From Trametes villosa (lineage: Eukaryota > Basidiomycota > Agaricomycetes > Polyporales > Polyporaceae): 64,000 bases of DNA. Both the position numbers and the translations under genes were made by a program. Shown one piece after another: positions 13,617 through 23,244 of the stretch. Below the pieces are notes generated by a model. The model was not told where the DNA came from and did no database searches. It saw only the letters and a program-made list of their open reading frames with translations. The stretch lies in assembly GCA_002964805.2 (NCBI GenBank), contig PUDQ02000010.1:1116001-1180000 (forward strand), in the 5' to 3' direction. The stretch's first letter is position 1; every line of letters starts with the position of its first letter.

Positions 13617-13675
13617 AGCGGGTGCCTGAGTCCCTGGTGTTGCCAGGAGCTCCGGGACTTCTAGTTCACTCCCGG

Positions 13676-14860
13676 CTACGCTTTCCCCTTGGACTTGGAG
13701 TCCTTGGCAACGCGCAGCGGGCAGTTTGCGAGGCGATGAGAGCCCTCACCGCAATAGAGGCACAAATTATTGTCGAAACAGCGTTGCCGTTCTTGAGCGG
13801 TGAGCTTACCGTGCCGGATGGCGTCGACCTCCATAGGTACGACATTGGAAGAGCCGCTTGCAGCGGCAGGCGCGGCGGTGGTCGGTCGCAGTGCAAACGT
13901 GGGTACGAACACGGTTGTTGAGCGCTGGGGCTGAGACTGGCGGGTCGAGTTTAAGGTGGTAACGCGCACGCCTTGCTGGCGCGGCTCGAGCCGCAGGTTG
14001 TGCAGCTCGTTGTCGAGCTCAATGACTTGCGGGATCCAGTCTGAGAGGGTGGCGGGATGTGGCTTGCCAAGCAGCTGCATGTGGACGTCTTACTTGAGGC
14101 CACACTCGAAACACTTGATTGCGTAGGCCTCGGTCCAGGTGATGTACCTGAGATACTCCTCAAACTGGTTAGCATACACAGCGGCAGAGGCCTCCTGCTT
14201 GAGGGCCTCTATCTTGTGGATCATCTTGTTCTCGATGTCCGAGTCCTCGATGTCCGAGTCCTCGAAACGTTTGCGCAGCTCATAAACAAGGCTGACGTAG
14301 TCGTCAAGAAAGAACTCGACCCGGTTCTTCATGGCCTTCAGCCAAGAACGCGGGGCTCCATCACTGAGCCAAGAAACGAGGTAATGGCACTTAACGGTCT
14401 CATCCGCGTCGCAGAGCGCGGGTTGTAAGAGGATGGTAGCATCGACCTCTTCGAGGAAGGCGTCGACCTCGGAAGCCTTGCCATTGAAGACACGAGAGTC
14501 GCGCACTCGAACATTGCCGCGAGAGCCTCCTGTGGTGCTGTTTGGGTTGCCAGTGGGAGCTTCCATGGAGAGAGTCTCGAGGCGTTGAACAAGGCCTTCG
14601 AGAGCCTGTCGGGTGACCACTTGCTCCTGATGGGTGTTACCAGCGGCGTTACCAATCTGGATGATGCTCTCAAGGAGGAATCGCATGGGATCTGTGGCGG
14701 GATCGGCTGTGGGAGCTGAGGTTCCGGGTGCAGGTGGTTGGGTGCCGGGTTGCTGAGGAGGCACCTGTGGGAGGCCGTTGACGCCGTTTTGGGCAGCTTG
14801 GGCCCCTTTAAAAATGGCACCGCCCCAAGCTTCCATACCAGCGGATCTGACGTCGCCCAT
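13676..14860 (-). pseudogene. gag: gag with CCHC zinc knuckle, interrupted by a stop
   Basis: The first 256 codons (14860-14090) give a gag-like capsid region. An in-frame TAA at 14090-14092 interrupts it, and the same frame continues to 13676 with a CX2CX4HX4C zinc knuckle (CLYCGEGSHRLANC) typical of nucleocapsid. One nonsense mutation therefore separates capsid from nucleocapsid. A short direct duplication (FEDSDIEDSDIE) lies just before the break. Confidence 0.9.
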
Positions 14861-15074
14861 TTCGGGAGGACTCGAGGGTGTGGTGAAGACGGAAAGTGAG
14901 CGGGAGGAGCGCGTTCAACGGGCGCTTATTTGCGAGGCAACGGCGACGAAGGCAGTAGCGGCCGGGGACGCGCAGGATTGTCGTCAGAGGCAGATCGAGA
15001 CGATAGAAGTGAAGCAGAGCAAGAAGTGAGACAATAGAAGCGAAGCAGAGCAAGAAGTGAGACGAGTTTGGTTG

Positions 15075-15086
15075 GTCTGACCAAAC
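15075..15086 (-). other. putative primer-binding site, possibly self-priming
   Basis: On the coding strand the bases immediately inside the 5' LTR read GTTTGGTCAGAC. Ten of them (TTGGTCAGAC) are exactly complementary to GTCTGACCAA in the LTR at 15173-15164. I do not recognise the complement as a usual tRNA 3' end. A Tf1-like self-priming mechanism is a plausible reading, not proven. Confidence 0.4.
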
Positions 15087-15403
15087 TGTAACGGCTGGCG
15101 GGCAGGCGGGCAGGCGGATCGGGCACGGAGGGCAAGCGAGGGGAAAGCCAGCGGTGACTGGTGTTGGTCAGACAGAGAGATACAAACGGGGCGCGAGGCG
15201 GGTAGCTACAGGGTCCGGGTAGGTACGGGAGGCCGAGCAGCATGGCGGCCGATGGTGGCTGAAGTGCGAGGAGCGGACGTCCGGTACAATGTACGAGAAA
15301 GAAAAGGTAATCGAATCTAATCTAAGCCGTTACTATTCGAAAGAGACCGTGGCCCGAAGGCCCAAACCCGAGGGCTCGTGTAACGTGCGCGTGCGCCGTT
15401 ACA
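15087..15403 (-). repeat. 5' LTR of the gypsy element
   Basis: 317 bp, same termini and length as the left LTR. It would carry the promoter of the minus-strand transcript. Confidence 0.95.
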
Positions 15404-15534
15404 TGCGGGCATGGCGTTGGGCGCGGGTGTAGGCGCGGTCATGGCATTGGGCCCGGCGGGCATGATGTTGGGCGTGGGTGCGGCGTTGGGTGCGGGCGTG
15501 GCATTGGGCAAAAGCGCGGTGTCATGCACCAAAC
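15404..15534 (-). repeat. degenerate tandem repeat, right part of split array
   Basis: Repeats of the same composition as 8305-8506. On the minus strand they read as PNATPAPNAAPTPN-type units. Removing the element and one target copy joins the two halves in one open frame. Confidence 0.6.
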
Positions 15535-15656
15535 AGGTTTGGCACATGGGCCTACCGGAACCTTCCAGTATACGCCAGACCAGATGAGCACTCACACCAT
15601 GCACCCAGACAGGGAGGGCATACCGGAAAGAGCCCAGTAGCTGCCAGAAAACGAGG

Positions 15657-16011
15657 GAATATTCCTGAAGGTCGAGAACATTCTAGAAGGTTCCAGACAT
15701 GTCAAGAGGAGAAAGGAGTTTGCGCGTCGGCGTTACCCATCAAGAACACGCTAGAATATCCCAGTCACGGAAGCAGAGACGCAGCCAGAGGATTCTAGAA
15801 CTTTCCAGGGCATCAGCACCCAGTGGATAGCATCAAGGAACGGAAGGCGCCAGAACAATCCAGGAGATACCAGGCAAGAACACACCAGAAACTCACGGAA
15901 TGCCCCGGAAACTTCTGGAATATTCCACCATCCTCTAGCCTAAACAACTGGAAAGCACTAGAATGGTTGATGAAAGCCCTAGGCTGTTCATGGAATATTC
16001 TTAGAATGTTC
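15657..16011 (+). promoter_or_regulatory. cluster of heat-shock elements (HSE)
   Basis: Alternating GAA/TTC pentamers with exact 2-bp spacing occur at 15657-15669 (three units), 15676-15693 (four units), 15793-15805 (three units) and 15908-15925 (four units). Paired units follow at 15993-16000 and 16004-16011, plus several imperfect sites in between. These match the binding pattern of trimeric heat-shock factor. They lie 170-520 bp upstream of a TATA box, as expected for an inducible promoter. Factor binding is inferred from pattern only. Confidence 0.65.
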
Positions 16012-16180
16012 TGAAAAGTCCCGGAAAGGAGTAGGAAGGAAAGGAATAGAGGTCATGGAAAGAGCCGGAAAGGACAGGAAAATTCATGGACATGCAAGAT
16101 TATGCTGGACATAGCTTAGTCGTACTTTAGACCTGCTTTGTCATGTACTGTACAGGTTTCCCACGCCCCTCTGCCTCGGG

Positions 16181-16188
16181 TATAAATA
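16181..16188 (+). promoter_or_regulatory. TATA box
   Basis: TATAAATA in an otherwise GC/AC-rich stretch, downstream of the HSE cluster and upstream of the structured leader repeats. A perfect 8-bp stem (CTAAGGTG at 16238-16245 with CACCTTAG at 16255-16262) follows in the predicted transcript. Confidence 0.6.
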
Positions 16189-16334
16189 CCGGGCTGAGCA
16201 AGGCACTACCAGGCAATCATTTATTCTTGAAAGCCCCCTAAGGTGGTCAACCCACACCTTAGTATCCCCACCACCACTACTACCTCACCACCACCACATA
16301 TTCACCACCAAGCACTCAGCAAGCAGCCTTTTAG

Positions 16335-16623
16335 GCTAGATTAGTTGGGGTTCATACGGAACCTTGCGACAACTACTAGCACACACCGTACACAGCCGAC
16401 ATAGCACAGAACTCACCAGATTAGTTGGGGTTCACCGGAACTCTGCGACAACTACTGGTACCCACGGAGACACGCACGAACACAACAGGACTTGTCAGAT
16501 TAGTTGGGCTCCAGCCGGGAGTTTACGGCAACTACTGACCACAGACGAAGAAGACACGCACACGAGAACACCGAAGCTGCCAGACTAGTTGGGGTTCAAC
16601 GGAACTTTGCGACAACTACTGGT
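16335..16623 (+). repeat. four tandem hairpin units with compensatory stem changes
   Basis: Units at 16335-16380, 16415-16459, 16494-16539 and 16579-16623. Each has three stacked helices. The outer stem is GCTAG/CTAGC, ACCAG/CTGGT, GTCAG/CTGAC and GCCAG/CTGGT. The middle stem is an invariant TAGTTG/CAACTA. The inner stem is GTTC/GAAC in three units and CTCC/GGAG in the third. A 2-nt bulge (AT or AC) separates outer and middle stems. The paired changes in two helices argue for selection on structure in RNA, or DNA cruciforms. No known RNA family is recognised. The array sits in what looks like the 5' leader of a transcript starting after the TATA box at 16181. Confidence 0.7.
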
Positions 16624-16660
16624 ACGAAGACAGAAGCACAACCGCACGACACCGTCACTT

Positions 16661-16870
16661 GACACGCCAACCGCAGGGCGTACCAACACGGGACCCAGGA
16701 GATAGGATATCTGACACGTCAATCAGTGCGCTAAACAACAGCACACTCGACACGGGGCCAGCAGACACGTCAATCAGCGCGCTAAGACAGCTCGCTCGAC
16801 ACGGGGTCATAGAAAGACACGTCACTTGCCACGCTACGCAGAGTGTGACTATACGTAGGAAGAACCAGCA
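16661..16870 (+). repeat. 52-bp tandem repeat, about four copies
   Basis: Copies start at 16661, 16713, 16764 and 16816 with the motif GACACGYCA and an internal CGACACGGGG block. The last copy is partial. It directly follows the hairpin array, and from here to 17102 I see no coding sequence. Confidence 0.65.
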
Positions 16871-17102
16871 CTCGCATCCCGACACAGCCCGAACTCGACC
16901 CTCCCAACACATATAGGGGGAACTCTGCCCGAACACTCAGGGCGACCACCATCTAAGACTCGCACCCGCGGTCTTTACCTACACACACCACACACGGTTA
17001 TTCAAGGATCATAGCCAGCCCGGCTTAGTCACGAACTCGGCGAAGCCTCTGTTGGAAAACAGGAAACCCCACACGCTTTGCGGCAGCATCAGGGAATCTT
17101 CA

Positions 17103-18899
17103 TCACCATATCCCCTCACCCTTTTCACCTACCCAATCAATCCGATTCCCGGATAGCCTACGACAGCGGGTGATGAGTCGGAGAGTGGAGGCCGTAGTCG
17201 TCGATGGGGGCGAGGCTGCGTCGGCGGAGGTAATCGTAGTCACGGCAGTAGATGCATCCACTGAGGACAAACCGGGGCTGTCCGTAGGTGCAGGCGGCAA
17301 TGTGCCAGAGGGATTGACCGATGCACCCTTCCCGCTAAGCTCCTGCGCTTTGCTCCTAGTCTGACGCTCAGTCGGCAAAGGCGGCGGGCGCTCGTTCTTC
17401 TTCGTTCGTGGCTTCTTTGGAGCCTTGCTGACGCTCGCCGCCAGCGAGCTAGCCGCAGTGTCCAGACCGGGTGCTTGGAAGAGCTGCTTGGTCTTCACGA
17501 TCGACTCCCATCTCTCCGTGTTGTAGTCCTTCTGCAGCTGTGTGGCTGTGTTGTCGTCACTGGACATGGACACGGACTCGGTCGATCTAGCTTTCCTTCT
17601 TGCGGTCGACGCATCAACGCTTTCCGGAGACAAGGATGGAGCGGACGCGGGATTGGATGAGGATGGAACGGGCGTGGAGCTGGTACCCACAGAGGAACTG
17701 GTGGGTGTTGCGCCGGCGGGTACTAGGTTGGAAGTCTCCTCATCGGCCTCTGCGCTCAGGTACACCTCGTGCAACCGCTCTATTGTGCCCGGAGCTAACC
17801 GCCGCCAGTTGTTAGATGCATTCAACCATAATGTCGCAGTACAGACTCACCGTAACAACTGAGAAGAAACTTATTGAACATTTCTTCAAACTCTAGCCAC
17901 TTTGTGGTTGCCTGCGAGAACAGGTTCCCGAGGTTCAGTGTTCTCCCTTGATGCACGCTATTGTGAGTTGGTCAGTAGAGCAAACAAGCATCCGAATGGA
18001 TATGTGGGCTTACTACAGTGCCATCATTTTGCCTGTATCAGGCCGTGGCCCGCCCACAAGGATGGTCCCCTTCCACCCCGCCTGTTCTTCCATGTGCACG
18101 AGGACACTCTGTAGCGTCTTGGGAAGGCCGTCAATTAACCTATGTAGAGGTGAGTACAACACGAACTTCGGGCGACTACTATACTGCACTCACTCAGTAA
18201 TCTGACGGGCCCGCTTCCCCATGCTCGCCTGGTCAGGTTCTTGCTTCGTCTCCTCAAAGTCCATGTCCATGAACTTGTCGAGCCCACTCGCCTCCGCAAT
18301 GGTGTCGGCTGCGCGGGCTTCCTCAACCTTCTGCTTGACCTCTGGGGTCTCCGCGTTGAGCCGAACGAGTGCGCGAGCACACGCAAACTTCCACCAGCTG
18401 TCGGTGTCCTTAGCATCCCCAAGACCCTTTACGTACTCGTCATACTCCAGCTTGAGCTCAGGCATGAGCGTTTCTTTGTACAGGTGCATGTACACCTGGT
18501 AGGGGTGGCATTGACCGGTTCGCTTCGGCACCAGGTCTAATGCCGCCGCACCATTCATCGATGTCATCTGTCCAGCGCGACTGTGGTTGTAGTACCACCA
18601 GTGAATTTGCTGCGGGACAATCACGGTAAGCACGGTTGTCTCAGTCGCATACAAGGTGTACTTATGTTTTTGTGGTAGGCCTTCGTGATCTTGCGACTGT
18701 CCTCAAGGATGATGTGGTCCTTGTGCTTGATCTCAGGCCCGAGCACTGTCTCATCTTTCCAGAATGTGTTGAGATACTCTTGTTGGATTGAGGAGACGCA
18801 GTTGCCGGCCGTCTCTGCAGCCTGCGCTTTGTGGAACTTGGGGACGCGCTCATTGAGCCATTTTAGCTCGCTGGGAGCTGCCCACGCCTTCCGTCCCAT
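17103..18899 (-). pseudogene. conserved hypothetical protein (MGRK-W type), one frame break
   Basis: Five exons fit splice signals: 18899-18662, 18609-18194, 18139-18014, 17957-17851 and 17794-17103. Junctions 2-5 keep frame. The first junction (52-bp intron, good GT/AG) is off by one base, so the gene is either broken, mis-assembled, or uses an unresolved splice. The start MGRKAWAAPSELKWL and the motif GWKGTILVGGPRPD followed by GRTLNLGNLF are notable. The C-terminal third is Ser/Thr/Pro-rich with a basic KKPRTKKN patch. The core motif also occurs in the gene at 36465-38396 (WVGGVILGGPNEDG...GRTF), so the two are diverged members of one family. I recall this as an abundant family of unknown function in Agaricomycetes; that is memory, not a search. 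Confidence 0.65.
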
Positions 18900-19258
18900 G
18901 GTTATCGGCCCCCATGCCCGAGCACGTAGAGGAAGTCAGGAGTAGCAGTAGGGAGCGAGGAGTGGGGAGTGGGGACGCTCGAGCGCAGTGCAAGCGGCGA
19001 CATGCGTTGGATGCGCGAGCTTCCGCGCAGAGCAGCGTGGCCCTGAGTCGCGACCTCGCCGAGACAGGCAACTTGCGCATGGTGTCCTATTGGCTCGTAC
19101 GCTACCACGAGCTCGCATCATTTCCCGATCGAGAACTAATCAGGTTATCAGCAGCCTTGCTATCAACCCTCACGCTGCTGCCGGCATTTCTCTGCAGGAG
19201 GTAGTCCAGAGAAGGTGAGTTCTCTCGAGATCTGCAACGTTCGAGCATCAGTATTGAC

Positions 19259-19502
19259 CTTACACTAGTTGTGAGCATGCCAAACATAGATTCTTTTTCT
19301 AGCTTTATAAGGTGTACACATCATTGATTATTCTTTACTGTGTGCCATTGTATGATCTGTACATAGCCGTGAGATATGTATGTAATGACAATCAACTGTC
19401 AATCAACCCGCTTGTTGCAATCAATAAACAATATTCTATCGTGAACTCACAAGATGTATACTGTTATTGACAAGGGACTTGAATCTTGTGTCAACAATCA
19501 AC
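19259..19502 (+). repeat. 244-bp inverted repeat, left arm
   Basis: Starts CTTACACTAGTTGTGAGC and ends AATCAAC. It is the reverse complement of 20989-21232 with only scattered mismatches and no length change. Confidence 0.9.
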
Positions 19503-20988
19503 TTCAAAGCAATCATCACATTCCAGTAGACAATTGCACAGGAAAAGTTTGAGGACATGCAAGGGAGAACAGAGGTCAAGCACGGACGAGAGTGTTCGGC
19601 CAGTGCACACATATGAGAATCAATTCTACGGGAGGGGAAATGTTGTATGCACGTGATGGTGGAGCACCAGTGTTAGATATGGTTTGGGCAGGAGTACAAT
19701 ATAAGCAAAAGCATAGCTTGCGCAAGCTGGTATACAAACACTGAATGAATGCAACAGTGCACAGTGATGTGCACGGTGCCGGGCTGACTCCAGAACTCAC
19801 GGCCAGCACTCCTTTCTCATCACGACTTGGGGCACAATATGCAGTGCACATCCTAGCAAAGGAGATGGATCTGATGTCAGCACAGGTTTGCAAGGATGTT
19901 TGTGATGAGCTTTGGGGTTTCGTGCTTGCGGGCATGTATTGGTCAAGCAGACAGGGCACAAGTCATTGCAAAGAGTGTCGGAGCACCCAATCCGAGCGCA
20001 GGGCGCGTTGCGGGCAAGGCACGACACGGGCTCCCGTGCGCGTCGCCGACGCTCCGTGAGGGTGACTTGCGCGATGTTGCGCGCGACCTATCCCGCGCTC
20101 CTATACCTACGGCTTCAATACGATACCCTGACTCGTTACTGTACCCGCGCGCACACGCGGTCTCGCCCCTCGTCCTGTTTCGTTCTACCTACGCCACTGA
20201 GGCACTGACATACGCTCGTTCTCGATTTAGGCTTATTGTTTCCTTATTTATTATATGTTCTCGATGCGCGTTCGCCGCCTCTCGCACATACCGCCGTTCG
20301 TCGGCCTACCGCCCCTCACATATACTCGATACCTCGCTTTCCGACACCCTCAGTCTTGCACTCGTACCCCTGAGCGCGCCGTACTGAGGTCTTCTCTGTT
20401 CGCCCACAGATCCCGCTGCACGCTCCGCTAAAGAGGCGGGTGCAGCACGTGGACAGCCTTGTCAGTTGAAACAGCCAATGGTGGGGCGGGCTCCTGAAGG
20501 CTTTCTAGGCCTGCACTTGGGTCTATGTTGGGGTTCACGCGAGAGTGGGCAGGAAGATATCTAATGCATTAGGGTACAAGCGCAGGACTAATATACTAGA
20601 GCGCGAACACAGAACTATAGTAAGGCAGTAACAACGAGTATAGTGCGTGGAAAGAGACCAAGTAAGTAAAGGTAAGGAAAGAGAATCAAAGTCCAAAAGT
20701 AACTACAACGTCCGTAAGCAGTCAAAAACCGTCATCTCCAGCAGTTTAGACTTTGGTAGTTATGGCTCAGCCATGTATTACACGCTTTGTGCGCCTGACA
20801 AGCTAGATTCCTTTCCCCCTCACCCTCAGGAGCTCAAGTATCTCTACCCCCAACTGTGGAATGGGCAGGCTCACCGTGGATGCAAAAAGAGTCACAACAA
20901 ACAGGAATTTGAGGTGTACAAGGCTCTTAATGCGGCAGAGGGACACTACCTGAATACATGTCTATTGTGAACTAACAATATATATTCT

Positions 20989-21232
20989 GTTGATTATTGA
21001 CGCAAGATTCAAGTCCATTGTCAATAACAGTATACATCTTGTGAGTTCACGATAGAATATTGTTTATTGATTGCAACAAGCGGGTTGATTGACAGTTGAT
21101 TGTCATTACATACATATCTCACGGCTATGTACAGATCATACAATGGCACACAGTAAAGAATAATCAATGGTGTGTACACCTTATAAAGCTAGAAAAAGAT
21201 TCTATGTTTGGCATGCTCACAACTAGTGTAAG
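20989..21232 (-). repeat. 244-bp inverted repeat, right arm
   Basis: Reverse complement of the left arm; same length, high identity. Confidence 0.9.
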
Positions 21233-22221
21233 TAACACTCAGGTCCCATGCATAGGCATTGCTGCATGGAATTTCTATTTTGTCACGATCCATTGGCTGA
21301 AATTCTTTAGACAGGGATCTAAGAAATTATCCTTGATGCAATAACAAACCGTTCACTGATTTTTCATTGAATCAGCCCAGAGAAACCATTGAAAAGTTAT
21401 TCACGATGGTTTCACAAACAAACCCCTCTGAGATTACAAATAAGATCACTGTATTGATACTGGAAACTTTCAGTGTTTTCTTTGACCTACCCAATGAGAT
21501 CACAGAACCCATTGAATATTTGAGCAAGAGGTAATCATGAAAGCATTGTGATATAATTATCCATAGACTCTGGGTGCTTATTACAAAGCATTACACAATA
21601 AACACAATGATACTAGGCAGCTTTGTTTGTGATACATGTTCATCATTGAACAGCACTCCCATGGTGAAATTGTAAAGCATAAGATCTGGGAAACTATCAA
21701 GGTATCATGTTCTCCAAGATCATTATATGGTCACCTTTTACATCATGAAATCACCTAAACAAAGATCAAAGAAACCAAATCTCTTGTGTTCACAATGTGA
21801 ACAAAGGGATCTCTTTCATCGGAACAAAGAAGAGCTTCAGATATCATGCTATTTGTACACAGATTATTATCCTTGCTCTCATGTAGCTCTTTGTCATAAT
21901 GGCATCCCAATCATACGAGTGAACCCATCTACGAACCGGCACAGACAACATCGGAACAAAGATCACTGAGACAGTACCATCAAGGATTTGTCCATTCTGT
22001 GTAATTTGATCGGGACTTGATTTCGTCACCTTTCACAATGTTATCTCGATAAGATCCGAGAAAACATGGCACAATGCCCACGGTGCCATACGACGCAGGT
22101 ACGCACCCATGTCGTCATCCGTGTCGCACTCGTCTCCTCACTAGTACTCCCGAGGCATGTTGGGAAGTATATATGAATCCACTCAGTTCCTGCCCGCAGC
22201 AAACAAGCATACAACATCGCC
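21233..22221. other. AT-rich intergenic stretch, no gene
   Basis: Clearly lower in GC than the rest of the window and free of convincing exons. It probably holds old repeat remnants. The last 100-200 bp would contain the promoter of the DJ-1 gene. Confidence 0.5.
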
Positions 22222-23097
22222 ATGTCCGCAGGAAAAGTACTCATCATCCTCTCCGACGCCGACAAGTTTGCCATCCGCAAACCAGACGGCACTGTGTCAG
22301 AAGAAGACACGGGTGTCTTCCTGACCGAGCTCACAACGCCGCTCGGCCAGATTCTTGATGCCGGCTACGAGGTCGTTGTACGTAGTTCTTCTGCATTTTG
22401 GTCATCCATTACGAGACGCTGACCGGTCCATCTCCAGTTCGCCTCGCCTACCGGCAAGACGCCGAGTGTAGACCCACTCTCCGAGTCACTCCTCGTCTAC
22501 TTTGGGAACTGGTGGGCGAAGCGCAAGGACCAGGAGCTCTTCAAGCGGATGGAGATCGAGAACAACATTCGCAACCCCCGCCCGTTCGGCTCCATCTCCG
22601 ACGAGGAGCTCAAATCATTTGCCGGTGTCTTCATTCCAGGGGGGCACGCACCCATCACCGACCTCGGTGACAACCCGGAGCTCGGTCGCATCCTCCTCCA
22701 TTTCCACAACGAGCACAAGGCCACAGGTACGTTCGACCAATGTAACGCAATGCAATCGTTCCATCACTAACTGGCAATATTCACAGCGATCATCTGCCAC
22801 GGCCCGTACGCCCTTCTCTCCACCAAGTTCGCACCCAACTCCCCCGGGTTCGCGTACAAGGGCTACAAGCTCACTTCCTGGTCCGACGCCGAGGAGAAGC
22901 TCGTCGAGACTCTCAAGGGCGGCGAGCTCCCCAACAAGGTTGAGTCCACGCTGGCTGCCGAAGGTGCCGACATGGTCACTACGGTCGCGAAGAAAGTCGG
23001 CGGCATCACCGTCGACCGCGAGGTCGTCTCTGGCGCGAACCCCATGGCTGCGACCGCGCTCGGTACCCAATTCGTCCAGATGCTCAAGGCGCACTAA
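22222..23097 (+). CDS. DJ-1/PfpI family protein, Hsp31-like (putative glyoxalase III)
   Basis: Three exons, 22222-22377, 22438-22726 and 22787-23097, encode 251 aa. The nucleophile elbow AIICHGPYAL places the reactive Cys at about 152 with His 153. The conserved N-terminal Glu is at about 36 (GVFLTEL), and the GGHAPITDLGDNPELG loop follows the class pattern of the larger Hsp31/class I glutamine-amidotransferase-like proteins. Yeast and fungal Hsp31 members convert methylglyoxal to lactate without glutathione and act in stress protection; that activity is inferred here. No signal peptide, so probably cytosolic. A run of 14 C residues (23103-23116) lies just after the stop. Its 3' end is about 150 bp from the 3' end of the convergent esterase gene. 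Confidence 0.93.
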
Positions 23098-23244
23098 GTT
23101 GTCCCCCCCCCCCCCCATTGTATAATCGCCTGTATCGATAGTACTATACCTTGTATCAATACCTTAGTTCCCTAATCGAGCCCGCATCCTGAACCACCTG
23201 TGTCGCACAATCTGAGTAGTTCATAGACGCGATGCAAGAACTCT

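Larger units (their letters stand above)
8507..15403 (-). mobile_element. Ty3/gypsy chromovirus-type LTR retrotransposon, complete but degenerate
   Basis: A 6897-bp element on the minus strand. Two 317-bp LTRs start TGTAAC and end GTTACA. The flanks are CGCGG (8502-8506) and TGCGG (15404-15408), a 5-bp target duplication with one CpG-type transition. Internal order on the coding strand is: primer site next to the right LTR; gag with CCHC knuckle; protease (VDSGAT); reverse transcriptase (YIDD); RNase H; integrase (HHCC and DDE signatures); C-terminal chromodomain; polypurine tract next to the left LTR. Nonsense codons and frameshifts in gag and pol make it non-autonomous. The LTRs differ at about 12 of 317 positions, so it is not a recent insertion. 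Confidence 0.95.
19259..21232. mobile_element. putative element with long terminal inverted repeats
   Basis: A 1974-bp unit bounded by 244-bp inverted arms. The interior (19503-20988) holds no recognisable transposase. The only notable frame is 20647-20970 (107 codons, plus), ending in a Lys/Asn-rich region and running up to the right arm. No clear target duplication was found outside the arms. Read outward-in, the arms resemble an LTR (TGTTG-like start, TTATAAAG inside). Alternatives are a non-autonomous TIR/foldback transposon, or two solo LTRs of a copia-like element in opposite orientation. Confidence 0.6.

Noticed and set aside
16335..16623. CRISPR array
   Set aside because: Repeats are imperfect, spacers vary in length, no cas genes are present, and the genome is eukaryotic.
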